Shown here piece after piece: positions 8,737 through 17,159 of a stretch of DNA of 64,000 nucleotides. The position numbers and the translations under genes are program-made. The notes under the pieces were generated by a model. That model ran no database searches. It was not told where the DNA came from and saw nothing but the letters and a program-made list of their open reading frames with translations. The number at the start of each line of letters is the position of its first letter. Position 1 is the stretch's first letter. This DNA is from CAVSWT01 sp963775245 (GTDB lineage: Bacteria > Bacteroidota > Ignavibacteria > Ignavibacteriales > Ignavibacteriaceae). The stretch spans positions 1 to 64,000 of the forward strand of contig CAVZID010000030.1 of the NCBI GenBank assembly GCA_963775245.1, in the 5' to 3' direction.

Positions 8737-10410
8737 TTACCAGAATATGATATTTAGTATTGCAAAAACAATTAAAGAAATCACAGCATAAAATGCCGGC
8801 CGTTTTGTTAATGGCAGATTGCGATCAAGTTTTTCTTCCGTTAAACCTTTCACCAATCCAACTAATTCTTCTTTAGGCCTTTTCCTTGTAAAAAGACTTA
8901 TCAACACAGTAACCACAGCACATATTACCCATGCCCACCAGGCTCGCCAAAAGTTTGCTGCCATATCGCTTTGTACACTGGACATAGTTAGTATGCTCTG
9001 ATTAAACCAGCTAAATTTTACTGCAAGATACATTGTGAATGAAGATGCCATCCCGGCAATCAATCCCCAGAAAGCTCCATTTGGTGTAATCCACCAAACG
9101 AACATTCCCAATAGCATAGTTGCAAACAGCGGGGCATTAACCCAGGAAAATATTGCCTGCATGTAATCCATAATGCTTGGAAAACTTTTTGCCCAATAAG
9201 CTGTTACTAATGAAAGAGCAACACCAACTATAGTTGAAATCCTTCCCATCCAAAGCAGATGTGCATCAGTTGCATTTTTATTTAAAACCGATTTGTAAAT
9301 ATCATAAGTCCATACAGTATTAAATGCACTTATGTTTCCGGCTTGTCCGGCCATAAATCCGGCAAGCAATGCTGTAACTCCTAATCCCACAAGTCCCGCC
9401 GGGTAATACCTCGCTATTAATAGCGGTAACGCCGAATCATAATTTATATGCCCGCCATCATGCAGAAGTTGAAAGCCGCTGTGAGGATCATGTGAAAGCA
9501 CTATTGCTATTAAGCCGGCAAGTATAACAAGAAATGGAAGAGCCATTTTAAAAAAAGATGCAACAATTGGTGTCATTCGCGCAGACTTTAGATTCTTTGC
9601 CGAGAATGCTCGTTGAATAACCAGGAAGTCTGTTGTCCAATATCCAAATGAAAGCACAAAACCCAATCCCAGTACAATACCCGCCCAATTAATAAACATT
9701 CCGTTTTCAGTTGGATTACCAGCGGTTGACCAAAGAGTTGTAAATGATACACTGGAGAATTCATTTATCCTTGCAACGATTTCATGCCAGCTTCCTATTT
9801 CCACAAAGCCTAAAATGGAAACGAGGAACAAGCCGAACCATATCATAAAAAATTGAATTATCTCGGTGAATATAGCAGACATCAAACCGCTCATTCCAAC
9901 ATAAACAGCAACAGTAATTGCCGAAATCCACATACTGATATCCCAATGCCATCCTAAAAATGTATGAAGCACTAGTGCCATTGCGTAAAGATTAATTCCC
10001 GAAACAAGCAGGGTCATTATTGCAAAAGCAATTCCGTTAAGTACACGAGTCTTTTCGTCAAAACGAAGCTTTAAATAACCGGGAACTGATTTAATTTTAC
10101 TGCTGTAATAAAACGGCATCATATAAATGCCAAGGAAGAGCATGGCGGGTATGGCCCCGATCCAATAGAAATGAGCGACAAACATTCCGTACTTAAATGT
10201 ATTGCCCGTCATTCCAAGCAGTTCAAGAGCGCCTAGATTTGCAGATAGAAATGCAAGTCCGGCAACCCAGGATGAATTTTTTCTTCCGGCAAGAAAAAAA
10301 TCTTCTTCACTGGTTGTAAACTTTCGAAGATACCAACCGATGCCGAGCACAAAAGCAAAGTAGACTAATATAATTATCCAGTCTATAAATGATAGTCCAA
10401 TTGTCTGCAT
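8737..10410 (-). CDS. Sodium:solute symporter (SSS/SLC5 family), probably sugar
   Basis: The 557-residue protein has the SSS pattern of about 13-14 transmembrane helices. The N-terminal signature includes EDFFLAGRKNSSWVAGLAFLSANLGALE, and the R-x-x-S-A-K-N-L-K-S segment after helix 7 is also typical. Family members import sugars, inositol, proline or other solutes with Na+. The sugar hydrolases and LacI regulator upstream suggest a sugar. It is the gene immediately downstream of the LacI regulator (58-base gap) and is followed by the small membrane protein. TonB receptor, MFS carrier and this symporter give the locus one outer-membrane and two inner-membrane carriers. Confidence 0.88.
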   Translation of the reverse strand: MQTIGLSFIDWIIILVYFAFVLGIGWYLRKFTTSEEDFFLAGRKNSSWVAGLAFLSANLGALELLGMTGNTFKYGMFVAHFYWIGAIPAMLFLGIYMMPFYYSSKIKSVPGYLKLRFDEKTRVLNGIAFAIMTLLVSGINLYAMALVLHTFLGWHWDISMWISAITVAVYVGMSGLMSAIFTEIIQFFMIWFGLFLVSILGFVEIGSWHEIVARINEFSSVSFTTLWSTAGNPTENGMFINWAGIVLGLGFVLSFGYWTTDFLVIQRAFSAKNLKSARMTPIVASFFKMALPFLVILAGLIAIVLSHDPHSGFQLLHDGGHINYDSALPLLIARYYPAGLVGLGVTALLAGFMAGQAGNISAFNTVWTYDIYKSVLNKNATDAHLLWMGRISTIVGVALSLVTAYWAKSFPSIMDYMQAIFSWVNAPLFATMLLGMFVWWITPNGAFWGLIAGMASSFTMYLAVKFSWFNQSILTMSSVQSDMAANFWRAWWAWVICAVVTVLISLFTRKRPKEELVGLVKGLTEEKLDRNLPLTKRPAFYAVISLIVFAILNIIFW

Positions 10411-10467
10411 AAATCTTCCTTATGAAATTTATATGATTAATTATTTTAAAACTTACTTATTAATTTT

Positions 10468-11478
10468 TTAGGACGAACTTCTAATAATTAATTCAGTATC
10501 AAGCACAATTGTTTTATTTGAATTTTTACCATCATGATTTTCAATTAATTCAATTAAAATTTCTGCAGCTTTCTTTCCCATTTCAAATGACGGTTGATTA
10601 ACTGTAGTCATTGATGGTTCTACAAGGCTAGTAATCTTGTTATTAGAGAAACCTACTATTGCTACATCATCAGGAATTATCAAACCTGCTTCTTTAATTT
10701 TTTGAAAAGCACCAATCGCTACAGGATCATTGACAGCAAAAATTGCATCAAGTTTTATTTTATTTTTAAGTAGACTGCTCATAGAATTATAACCATCGGT
10801 TTCATGCAATCCTTTTCCATAACAAATCAGTTTATTATTAATCGGAATAGAAGCCAGTTTCAATGCGTCTATGTAACCTTTTAATCTTTGTTTACATATT
10901 TCCAAATCTTTAGGCCCGGCAAGATGTGCTATATTTTTTCTCCCCCTCGAAATCAAATGTGTCACCGCATTAAAAGCACTTTTAGCATCATCAATTACAA
11001 CTTTAATTGCTTTGACGTCATTGCTTGCTCTATCAAAAAAGACAAGTGGAATATTATGAGCAATAACATCTTTAAAATGATTTCCATTAATTGTGTTTTG
11101 AGATATTGAAGCAATTAAGCCAGCTACTCTTTGCTGTATCAAAGATTTTGTATTAACAACTTCTCTTTCATAACTCTCATTTGATTGGCAAACGATGATT
11201 GTGTAACCTGAGTGGTAAGCAACTTCTTCGATTCCACTTATTGCTGATGAAAAAAAATCATGTTTGATTTCAGGGACAATAACACCAATCACATTAGTGG
11301 TATTATTTTTTAAGCTTCTTGCAATTGGGTTAGGTGAATAGTTTAATTTTTTTGCGAGATTGTTAACTCTGTCTTTGGTGCTTTGTTTTATGTCAGGATG
11401 GTCATTTAACGCACGGGAAACGGTTGATGTAGATATTTTTAGTTTTTTTGCTATGTCCCTTATGGTTGTATTTCTCAT
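10468..11478 (-). CDS. LacI-family transcriptional regulator of the sugar locus
   Basis: A 336-residue LacI/GalR-type repressor. The N-terminal helix-turn-helix and hinge helix are clear (TIRDIAKKLKISTSTVSRALN, with NYSPNPIARSLK as the hinge), followed by a periplasmic-binding-protein-like effector domain (NVIGVIVPEI to the end). I prefer the ATG at 11478 to the in-frame TTG at 11496: the HTH begins right after it, and the TTG lies inside a LacI-type operator. The operator position suggests autoregulation. The likely targets are the neighbouring trehalose/sugar genes. Confidence 0.92.
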   Translation of the reverse strand: MRNTTIRDIAKKLKISTSTVSRALNDHPDIKQSTKDRVNNLAKKLNYSPNPIARSLKNNTTNVIGVIVPEIKHDFFSSAISGIEEVAYHSGYTIIVCQSNESYEREVVNTKSLIQQRVAGLIASISQNTINGNHFKDVIAHNIPLVFFDRASNDVKAIKVVIDDAKSAFNAVTHLISRGRKNIAHLAGPKDLEICKQRLKGYIDALKLASIPINNKLICYGKGLHETDGYNSMSSLLKNKIKLDAIFAVNDPVAIGAFQKIKEAGLIIPDDVAIVGFSNNKITSLVEPSMTTVNQPSFEMGKKAAEILIELIENHDGKNSNKTIVLDTELIIRSSS

Positions 11479-11490
11479 ATAAAAACGTAT

Positions 11491-11506
11491 TTGCAAACGG
11501 TTGCAA
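11491..11506. promoter_or_regulatory. Putative LacI-family operator
   Basis: TTGCAAACGGTTGCAA is a near-perfect palindrome with a central CG, the classic layout of LacI/GalR-family operators. It sits 12 bases upstream of the chosen start of the LacI gene, where binding would block transcription or translation of that gene. No second full copy was noticed upstream of the other genes of the locus by eye. Confidence 0.65.
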
Positions 11507-11644
11507 AATACATTTTGAGAAATTAGGAATCAAGTAATCTTAAATGAAATATTAATATAAAATTATTTTATTTAAATAGACGTATTCTTCAATTGTTTAG
11601 CACATTTCACTTTTCGAAAATCCATTCGGGAGGAATTAAGTAAT

Positions 11645-12757
11645 TTAAATTCTTTTTAAATTTTCATTAAGATAAGTTAAGCCAACTTGAAATGAAGCAT
11701 TCATCCAGCCGAAACCCTCCTTGGTTAGATACTCAAATTCAGTTCCGACATTTCCATATTCAGCAAACACCTTGTGACTTCGATTGACCACATCATATTT
11801 TTCCGGGATGGTTCCGTTGTAATCGACAAAATTCCTTAAGATGGTGTAAAGCCATTTATATGCAAGCCTGGCAGCATGATTTTCGAAACCATAATTTTCC
11901 AGCCCTTTCCAGATCATTATTTGATGGGGTGCCCATCCATTTGGATAATCCCATTGCCTTGCCGGACGTTCGTCAGTAATTGGCCCTCTTGATCTTTCAG
12001 TTGATGTAGCAACTCCTCCTGATTCTTCCAATAACGGCAATGCTTTTTTAATTAACTGTTCTGCTTGTTTTTTTGTAACAAGATTTGCCCAAAGGGGATA
12101 GAACGTTGTAGCGCTTTCGTAATTAGTTTTTTTCTTTGTAACAAAATTATAATCAAAGAAGAATCCTTTGTTTTCATCCCACAGCAAATTATTGATTAAT
12201 TTTTTTCTAATGTTTGCTTGATTAAACCAAAAGGAACTTTGGTTAATTTCATCTTCATAGTTAAATCTGTCATTGAATTCAGTTTTAATAAGATTTCCGA
12301 TATCAATTTCATATTTGTAAAGTAGAGAATTTAAATCAACAGTATTGACGTGCGCACTTATTCCATCAAGCCGATAGCTTGTATCATGTCCTGATTCTCT
12401 AACACTTCTATCATGGAGAAAATATTCTTCAAGTTCCGGATCAGAAATTTCTCTTTTCAAATATTTATTTCTGTATTCTTCTATACTCAAATTTGATTTT
12501 TCAGCGAATGGTTTTAGAATTGAGTCGAATTGAGTTTCTTCCGTTTCAGTCGGCATTCCCGAACCTGAACCGAAGAACCGACTTAATCCGGTTGATGTTA
12601 ATCTATCGGTTTCAGTCCAGACGGTTTTATATTCTTTAATGCAATAGTAAACGGCTTTTTGTAACCAGTTTTTATCTCTCTTTTTCAAATTACTCCATAT
12701 CTCATATACAAGCGAAGTCAGAAAGGGAGGCTGTGAACGATTTAAATAGTAAGATCG
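11645..12757 (-). pseudogene. Neutral-type trehalase (GH37), C-terminal part of a frameshifted gene
   Basis: This is the downstream piece of a trehalase split by one extra base near 12758. The longest ATG-initiated frame starts at 12688, but homology continues upstream in this frame as RSYYLNRSQPPFLTSLVYE, the usual continuation of trehalase signature 1. Diagnostic motifs include ESGHDTSYR (catalytic Asp), the signature QWDYPNGWAP and IPEKYDV (second catalytic Glu region). ESGHDT and DLNSLLYKYE match fungal-type neutral trehalases better than E. coli TreA/TreF. GH37 enzymes hydrolyse trehalose to two glucose. No signal peptide is seen in the N-terminal piece, so the enzyme would be cytoplasmic. 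If the indel is a sequencing error, this and the next feature are one intact gene of about 617 codons. Confidence 0.85.
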
Positions 12758-13499
12758 TATTAGCGTTTAAAATTTTTCCATAATGTTCAATTTCGTAAAA
12801 GAAATTTTCAGCCATTGACATAGCAAGTTCTATCTTACCATCCTGAATTAATCCGAGTGATTCAAAATAGCTGTCCCATCCATACATCTCATTGAACCTG
12901 CCGCCGGGAACTACAAAAGGAATACCTTTGATTTTATTGGATTTATTTTTTTCAAGGGCTAAAACTAAAAGCCCCGGCTTGCCGCTTATTGATTGAAGAT
13001 ATTCATCGGTTAATTTTTTAGGCAACTTAATAATTGAAATATTTAAATCTCTTCGTTTGGATTCTAGCTTTTTATAATATTTAAATGCTTGTTCATCTTT
13101 GAAGGGAACATAAATATAATTTTTATCAGTTGAACTCTTTGTATCTTTTAGAGCGTTATCAATATTGTCTTCATCAATGCTTCGGGTTAAGCCATCCCAA
13201 AAGGAATTTTTTATTTGTGATGAAATACGTTCTACAGGCTGTTGAAAAATAGTTTGGGTAGAAAGGCGAAGTCTTTTTTTGCCTTCTAATTTTGCTAAAT
13301 AAAGTTCTTGAAGAAGTACAGCTAGATTATATGTGCTGCATATTTCATAATTTTTCCCATCAACACTTTTTAAAGAAAATCTTTTTGGCCCTTTGTCATC
13401 AACAGTAATTTTTTTATCGCTGTCTGTATCTTCACTTTCAAGCAGTTGATTTAAATTTTGTTCAATATCGACTACTATTTCCATGATAAAACCTCTCAT
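12702..13499 (-). pseudogene. Neutral-type trehalase (GH37), N-terminal part of a frameshifted gene
   Basis: The N-terminal piece carries an EF-hand-like loop DTDSDKKITVDD followed by GPK, matching the calcium-binding segment of fungal neutral trehalases (Nth1 type). Next come LLQELYLAK, NSFWDGLTRSID and trehalase signature 1, PGGRFNEMYGWDSYF. Homology holds through YGKILNAN and is then lost: an extra base at about 12758 shifts the frame, giving about 18 unrelated residues and a stop at 12702. The correct continuation is in the next frame. Start choices are ATG 13499 or ATG 13484; the latter gives MEIVVDIEQN. It sits downstream of the GH65 gene in the same direction. Confidence 0.83.
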
Positions 13500-13554
13500 G
13501 TTTTATTAGATTTGAAAGTAAAATCATTTGCAAATCTTTTCTTATCATTAAATA

Positions 13555-15396
13555 TTAATGAATAATTTTTTCTAATTCGTTATCCTCAATTATTATATCA
13601 CATTTTTTATTATTAATAGTGAAATTTTTTAAAATTAACTTTTTTATTTTTGCCGGAAGCATCGGTTTATATTTTTCAACTATTCCTTCATCAGTTATTC
13701 TGAGCCCGGTATATCCAAAAATAACTTGCTGAATAAAGGAACCCGCACCTGTTAAAAAATTTACCGATTTATTTTGATGTGTTTCCGAAAGAACATTAAA
13801 TGGAGATTTCAAATATCCATTTAAAGTTTTATTAATTGTTAGGTTAAGCAATGAATCGCTGCCTAATTCAGCAGCAATAATTGAAAGGAAATTTATTCCC
13901 ATCATTGCACCGGCTCCGTTAACTTCCAGACTTTTTACGGCATGCATCAAATCATTTCGTTTTGTGTTTTCACTCATTTTCATTTGAAGAGGGTAATCCA
14001 ATAAGTTTACAACGCTTGACCAAAACCTGGAAGCGCCTTCTCCTGCATTTGCATTTTCGTATAAAGGATGAAATTCTTTTTCTGCATTAAAAGGAATAAA
14101 CATTTTATCATGTACTTTTTTCCACTCAGGATTTTTCGGTAGGTTGAGAAGGTTAGATACCTTGATTGCCAATTCTAAATTAATTTTAGCAATAGCATTT
14201 GTATAAGTTTCATTGTTTACATCTTTATCTGACTCACTTACAGAAATAAGCTTATGAATTTCATATCTATCTTTTTCTTTATTATAGGTAACTCTTGAAA
14301 CCCAAAAATCCGCTGTTTGTTTTATAATTTCAGCGCCATACTTTCTCATATAGTTTGTATCTTTTGTAGCAGAAAAATACTGCCACTGAGCAAAAGCCAC
14401 ATCTCCCACTATGTGATTTTCTTTTATCGCATTTTGATAAGCAAAATATGGAGTTGTTTCATTTCCAATTTCATCAGATTCCCATGGGTACATTGCCCCC
14501 TTGTAATGATTTAATTTTGCATTTGCGATTGCACTTTTCAATGTATGATATCTAAACCTAACAAGAGATTTTGCTATATCAGGATGCATAAGTAAAAGAG
14601 GGGGGAACATATAAATATCGGAGTCCCAAAAGATATGTCCAAAATACCCTGAAGTTGATAAGCCCATTGCAGGCATGCCAAAATTAGTGTTTGCATCAGC
14701 GCTGCAAAGTAAGTAAAATATCATTGAGTGAACTATTTTTTGAAGTTCATTATCACCGTCTATTATAATATCAGTCTGCCATAATTTATTCCATTCTTCC
14801 TGATGATTTGCAAACAGTTTTTCAAATCCTAATTCTCTTGATTTATCAAGATTCTTAATTGCCTCATTAACCAAATCATTGTTACTCTCAAATTCAGGAA
14901 CGATTGAGATTAATTTATAGAATACATATTTCTTCCCGGCTTGAGTTTTAAAATTGCATTCAGCAGAAACTGAATTAGAAGTTTTGAAAATATCTATTTT
15001 CGGATTTAGTTCATCGTTAGGATAAAAAATTTCTGAAGCTAAACCCAATTTAGTATTTTTGCCCGTTGATTGAGCGCTTGCCCACAGCTTTACCCCGTAA
15101 TTATTTTTCTCACCATTAATTTCTGTGATTTTTACAAAACCAGGATACCAGAAGTATGGCCAATCGTTTGGGGACGGAAAATTAATTTTATTTAAAGCAG
15201 CGAGTTCAATTCTTTTTGGTTTCTGTCTTTCTTTAATAGGAAAACTTAATTTTACTTCATCGGAAAAGTTAGGTGTAAATTCAAGCTTAATTACAGCAAG
15301 ATATTTATTGCTTCGAGAAACGAAAGAAACAACATCAATGTCCGATTTTCTATTTAATGAATCATTCCATGTAAAATCTTGTATGCAATATTCCAT
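13555..15396 (-). pseudogene. Periplasmic GH65 glycosidase (acid trehalase-like), main part of a frameshifted gene
   Basis: This 613-residue frame holds the (alpha/alpha)6-barrel catalytic domain of a GH65 enzyme of the acid-trehalase/PGGHG type. It contains GHIFWDSDIYMFPPLLL, GAMYPWESDEIG and a segment ESDKDVNNETYTNA, in which the Glu five residues before VNN aligns with the family's general acid. C-terminal segments (GAGSFIQQVIFGYTGLRI) also fit. It lacks the N-terminal domain, which is present in another frame just upstream (15354-15761). Restoring one A in the run at 15396-15399 joins them. GH65 members of this type hydrolyse trehalose or glucosyl disaccharides; with a neutral trehalase next door, trehalose is the likeliest substrate. 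Confidence 0.85.
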
Positions 15397-15761
15397 TTTC
15401 GCATATCCAGAGTTTGATTATAGTTTGAAATTTCATTTGAACTTACATTCAAATCATTTAGCCATTTATTCCCATCGAAATAATTAATTTCATTCCATTC
15501 AGGCAGCGCTGCAATTCTTGAGATATCATTTTTTCCTTCATCATACAATTTTATCATGTAGGACTCAGTTGGTGTCGTTCCTAGCTGCGAAGTTGAAATA
15601 CTGAAATGGCCATTACCGATATATGCAGGGTAGTAATTTTGCATTTTGCCGGAAGATAAAATGAAACTGGAGTCCTGAGCTAAATTTGTAGATTTTAAAA
15701 AACATATCAGGAGTAAAAGCAATATAAAATTGGATAGTTTATTCATGTTAAATCTCATCAA
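15354..15761 (-). pseudogene. GH65 glycosidase, N-terminal part with signal peptide (frameshifted)
   Basis: The first piece of the GH65 gene encodes a hydrophobic signal peptide (NFILLLLLICFLKSTNLAQ) and the start of the N-terminal sandwich domain (NYYPAYIGNGHFS, with a conserved NGHFS-like phrase, and NQTLDMRK). Conserved sequence stops right after LDMRK, where a missing A in the run at 15396-15399 shifts the frame; the remaining residues to the stop at 15354 are out of frame. Joined with 13555-15396, the protein would be about 735 residues, the normal length for this family. The signal places the enzyme in the periplasm or outside the cell. Confidence 0.82.
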
Positions 15762-15865
15762 ATTAAGAAAGAGGCTTTTTGGTTAGATTACCAAACTTTA
15801 ACAGCATCAAAGAATATGCATGAGTTAATAGAAACTTATTTTATAAAAATCTATGTAATATTCTA

Positions 15866-17086
15866 TCAAGCATGATGTTCTATTCCAAATTCATCGGTGA
15901 ATTTTTTATACGGGAATAACAATAGAGCAAGTAAAGTAATTGGAATCAAAGGGAAATAAAACGCTGTATGCACAGAATAATGCTGGGATAATATTCCAAT
16001 AATGATTGAACCCGAAGTTCCGCCAAGCGCAGAAAAGATGACAATCAAACCTGTCATAGAGCTTTGCTTAACTTTTTCAGTTTTACTTAAGATTATGGAA
16101 ATGACAGTTGGATAAACCGGACCAATAAAAAAACCGGCAAGTAAAATAACAATTGAGAAAAATGGAAAGTTTTCTGGAATATCATTGATATGCATCTGAT
16201 AGTTTGCTGTACTAAACAAAACAATTAGAATCACAATTAATGCACAGGAAAGTAAAACCAGTTGACTTTTAAGCCAAAATATTTTTTTTGAATAATATCC
16301 TGCTAAGAACCTGCTAGCCGCTATTGAAGCCGGGTAAATTGCCAGTAATGCTGAAGTCCGTGCTTCACTTAACCTAAAGACTTCTTTATTAAAAGTGGGC
16401 AGCCAGGTGTTTAAGCTTTGTTCAATCATTACATATAAAAATGCTATGATTACAAATAACCAAACAGCTTTAGCTTTCATCAGTTTTAACATACTGATGA
16501 TATTGGTTTTCTCGGCTTTGTTATGTACGTCTGTTTCGTCAAGTTTTGTAATAAGCATCAGTAAAAGAGCAGCAGTTGTTAGAATTGCAATTATCCAGTA
16601 AGTATCAGTCCATTTTGAAAAACTGATCATCACACTAAAGAATAATGGTCCAACCAATGAACCAACTTGGAAAAATCCTTCCAGTACATTCATTAATGCA
16701 GTGTGCTCTTTTTGCCCTTCAGCAATTAACCCCACGGTTGAGTAAACGGAAACTTTTATTAACGCAAAACCAGCACCTGTTACAATGTACAACATTGGTG
16801 CAACCCAGTAATGATGAACAATTGCAATTATAATGCAAGCTACATCAATGCCTAACAGGCCAATTACCATCGCACGTTTATATCCAAACTTTGGAATGTA
16901 TGAAGCAATAGAAAAAGACAAAACCATTATTGTTAAATCTTTAAATGCTTCAAGGCTTCCGGCGGTTATTCTGCTGACTCCGTAATCATTTATCACCTGA
17001 AGAATTACTATGCCGACAGTGTTTAGCAGGATTGCAAAAACAAAATAGTTTAGGTACAAAGAAACTTTTAATCCAAAATTTTTCAT
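15866..17086 (-). CDS. MFS transporter, probably sugar permease
   Basis: A 406-residue carrier with about 12 transmembrane helices in two halves. The intracellular loop between helices 2 and 3 carries FGYKRAM, the reduced form of the MFS A motif, and the charged central loop DETDVHNKAEK separates the halves. It lies between the TonB receptor and the GH65 gene, all transcribed leftward, so its substrate is probably the sugar released or taken up by this locus. It resembles FucP/sugar-permease-like carriers in overall layout; the exact substrate is not readable. Confidence 0.85.
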   Translation of the reverse strand: MKNFGLKVSLYLNYFVFAILLNTVGIVILQVINDYGVSRITAGSLEAFKDLTIMVLSFSIASYIPKFGYKRAMVIGLLGIDVACIIIAIVHHYWVAPMLYIVTGAGFALIKVSVYSTVGLIAEGQKEHTALMNVLEGFFQVGSLVGPLFFSVMISFSKWTDTYWIIAILTTAALLLMLITKLDETDVHNKAEKTNIISMLKLMKAKAVWLFVIIAFLYVMIEQSLNTWLPTFNKEVFRLSEARTSALLAIYPASIAASRFLAGYYSKKIFWLKSQLVLLSCALIVILIVLFSTANYQMHINDIPENFPFFSIVILLAGFFIGPVYPTVISIILSKTEKVKQSSMTGLIVIFSALGGTSGSIIIGILSQHYSVHTAFYFPLIPITLLALLLFPYKKFTDEFGIEHHA

Positions 17087-17123
17087 AAACCTATTTATTG
17101 AATGATATGCCTGAAATGAAGAA

Positions 17124-17143
17124 CCCTGTTATGCATAACAGGG
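17124..17143 (-). terminator. Hairpin between TonB receptor and MFS gene
   Basis: CCCTGTTATGCATAACAGGG is a perfect 20-base palindrome just after the stop of the TonB receptor gene and 38 bases before the MFS start. On the minus strand it is followed by TTCTTCATTT, which is only moderately T-rich. It could act as a partial terminator lowering expression of the permease relative to the receptor, or as an mRNA-stabilising stem. Confidence 0.55.
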
Positions 17144-17159
17144 CTCTTAAAATTATAAA

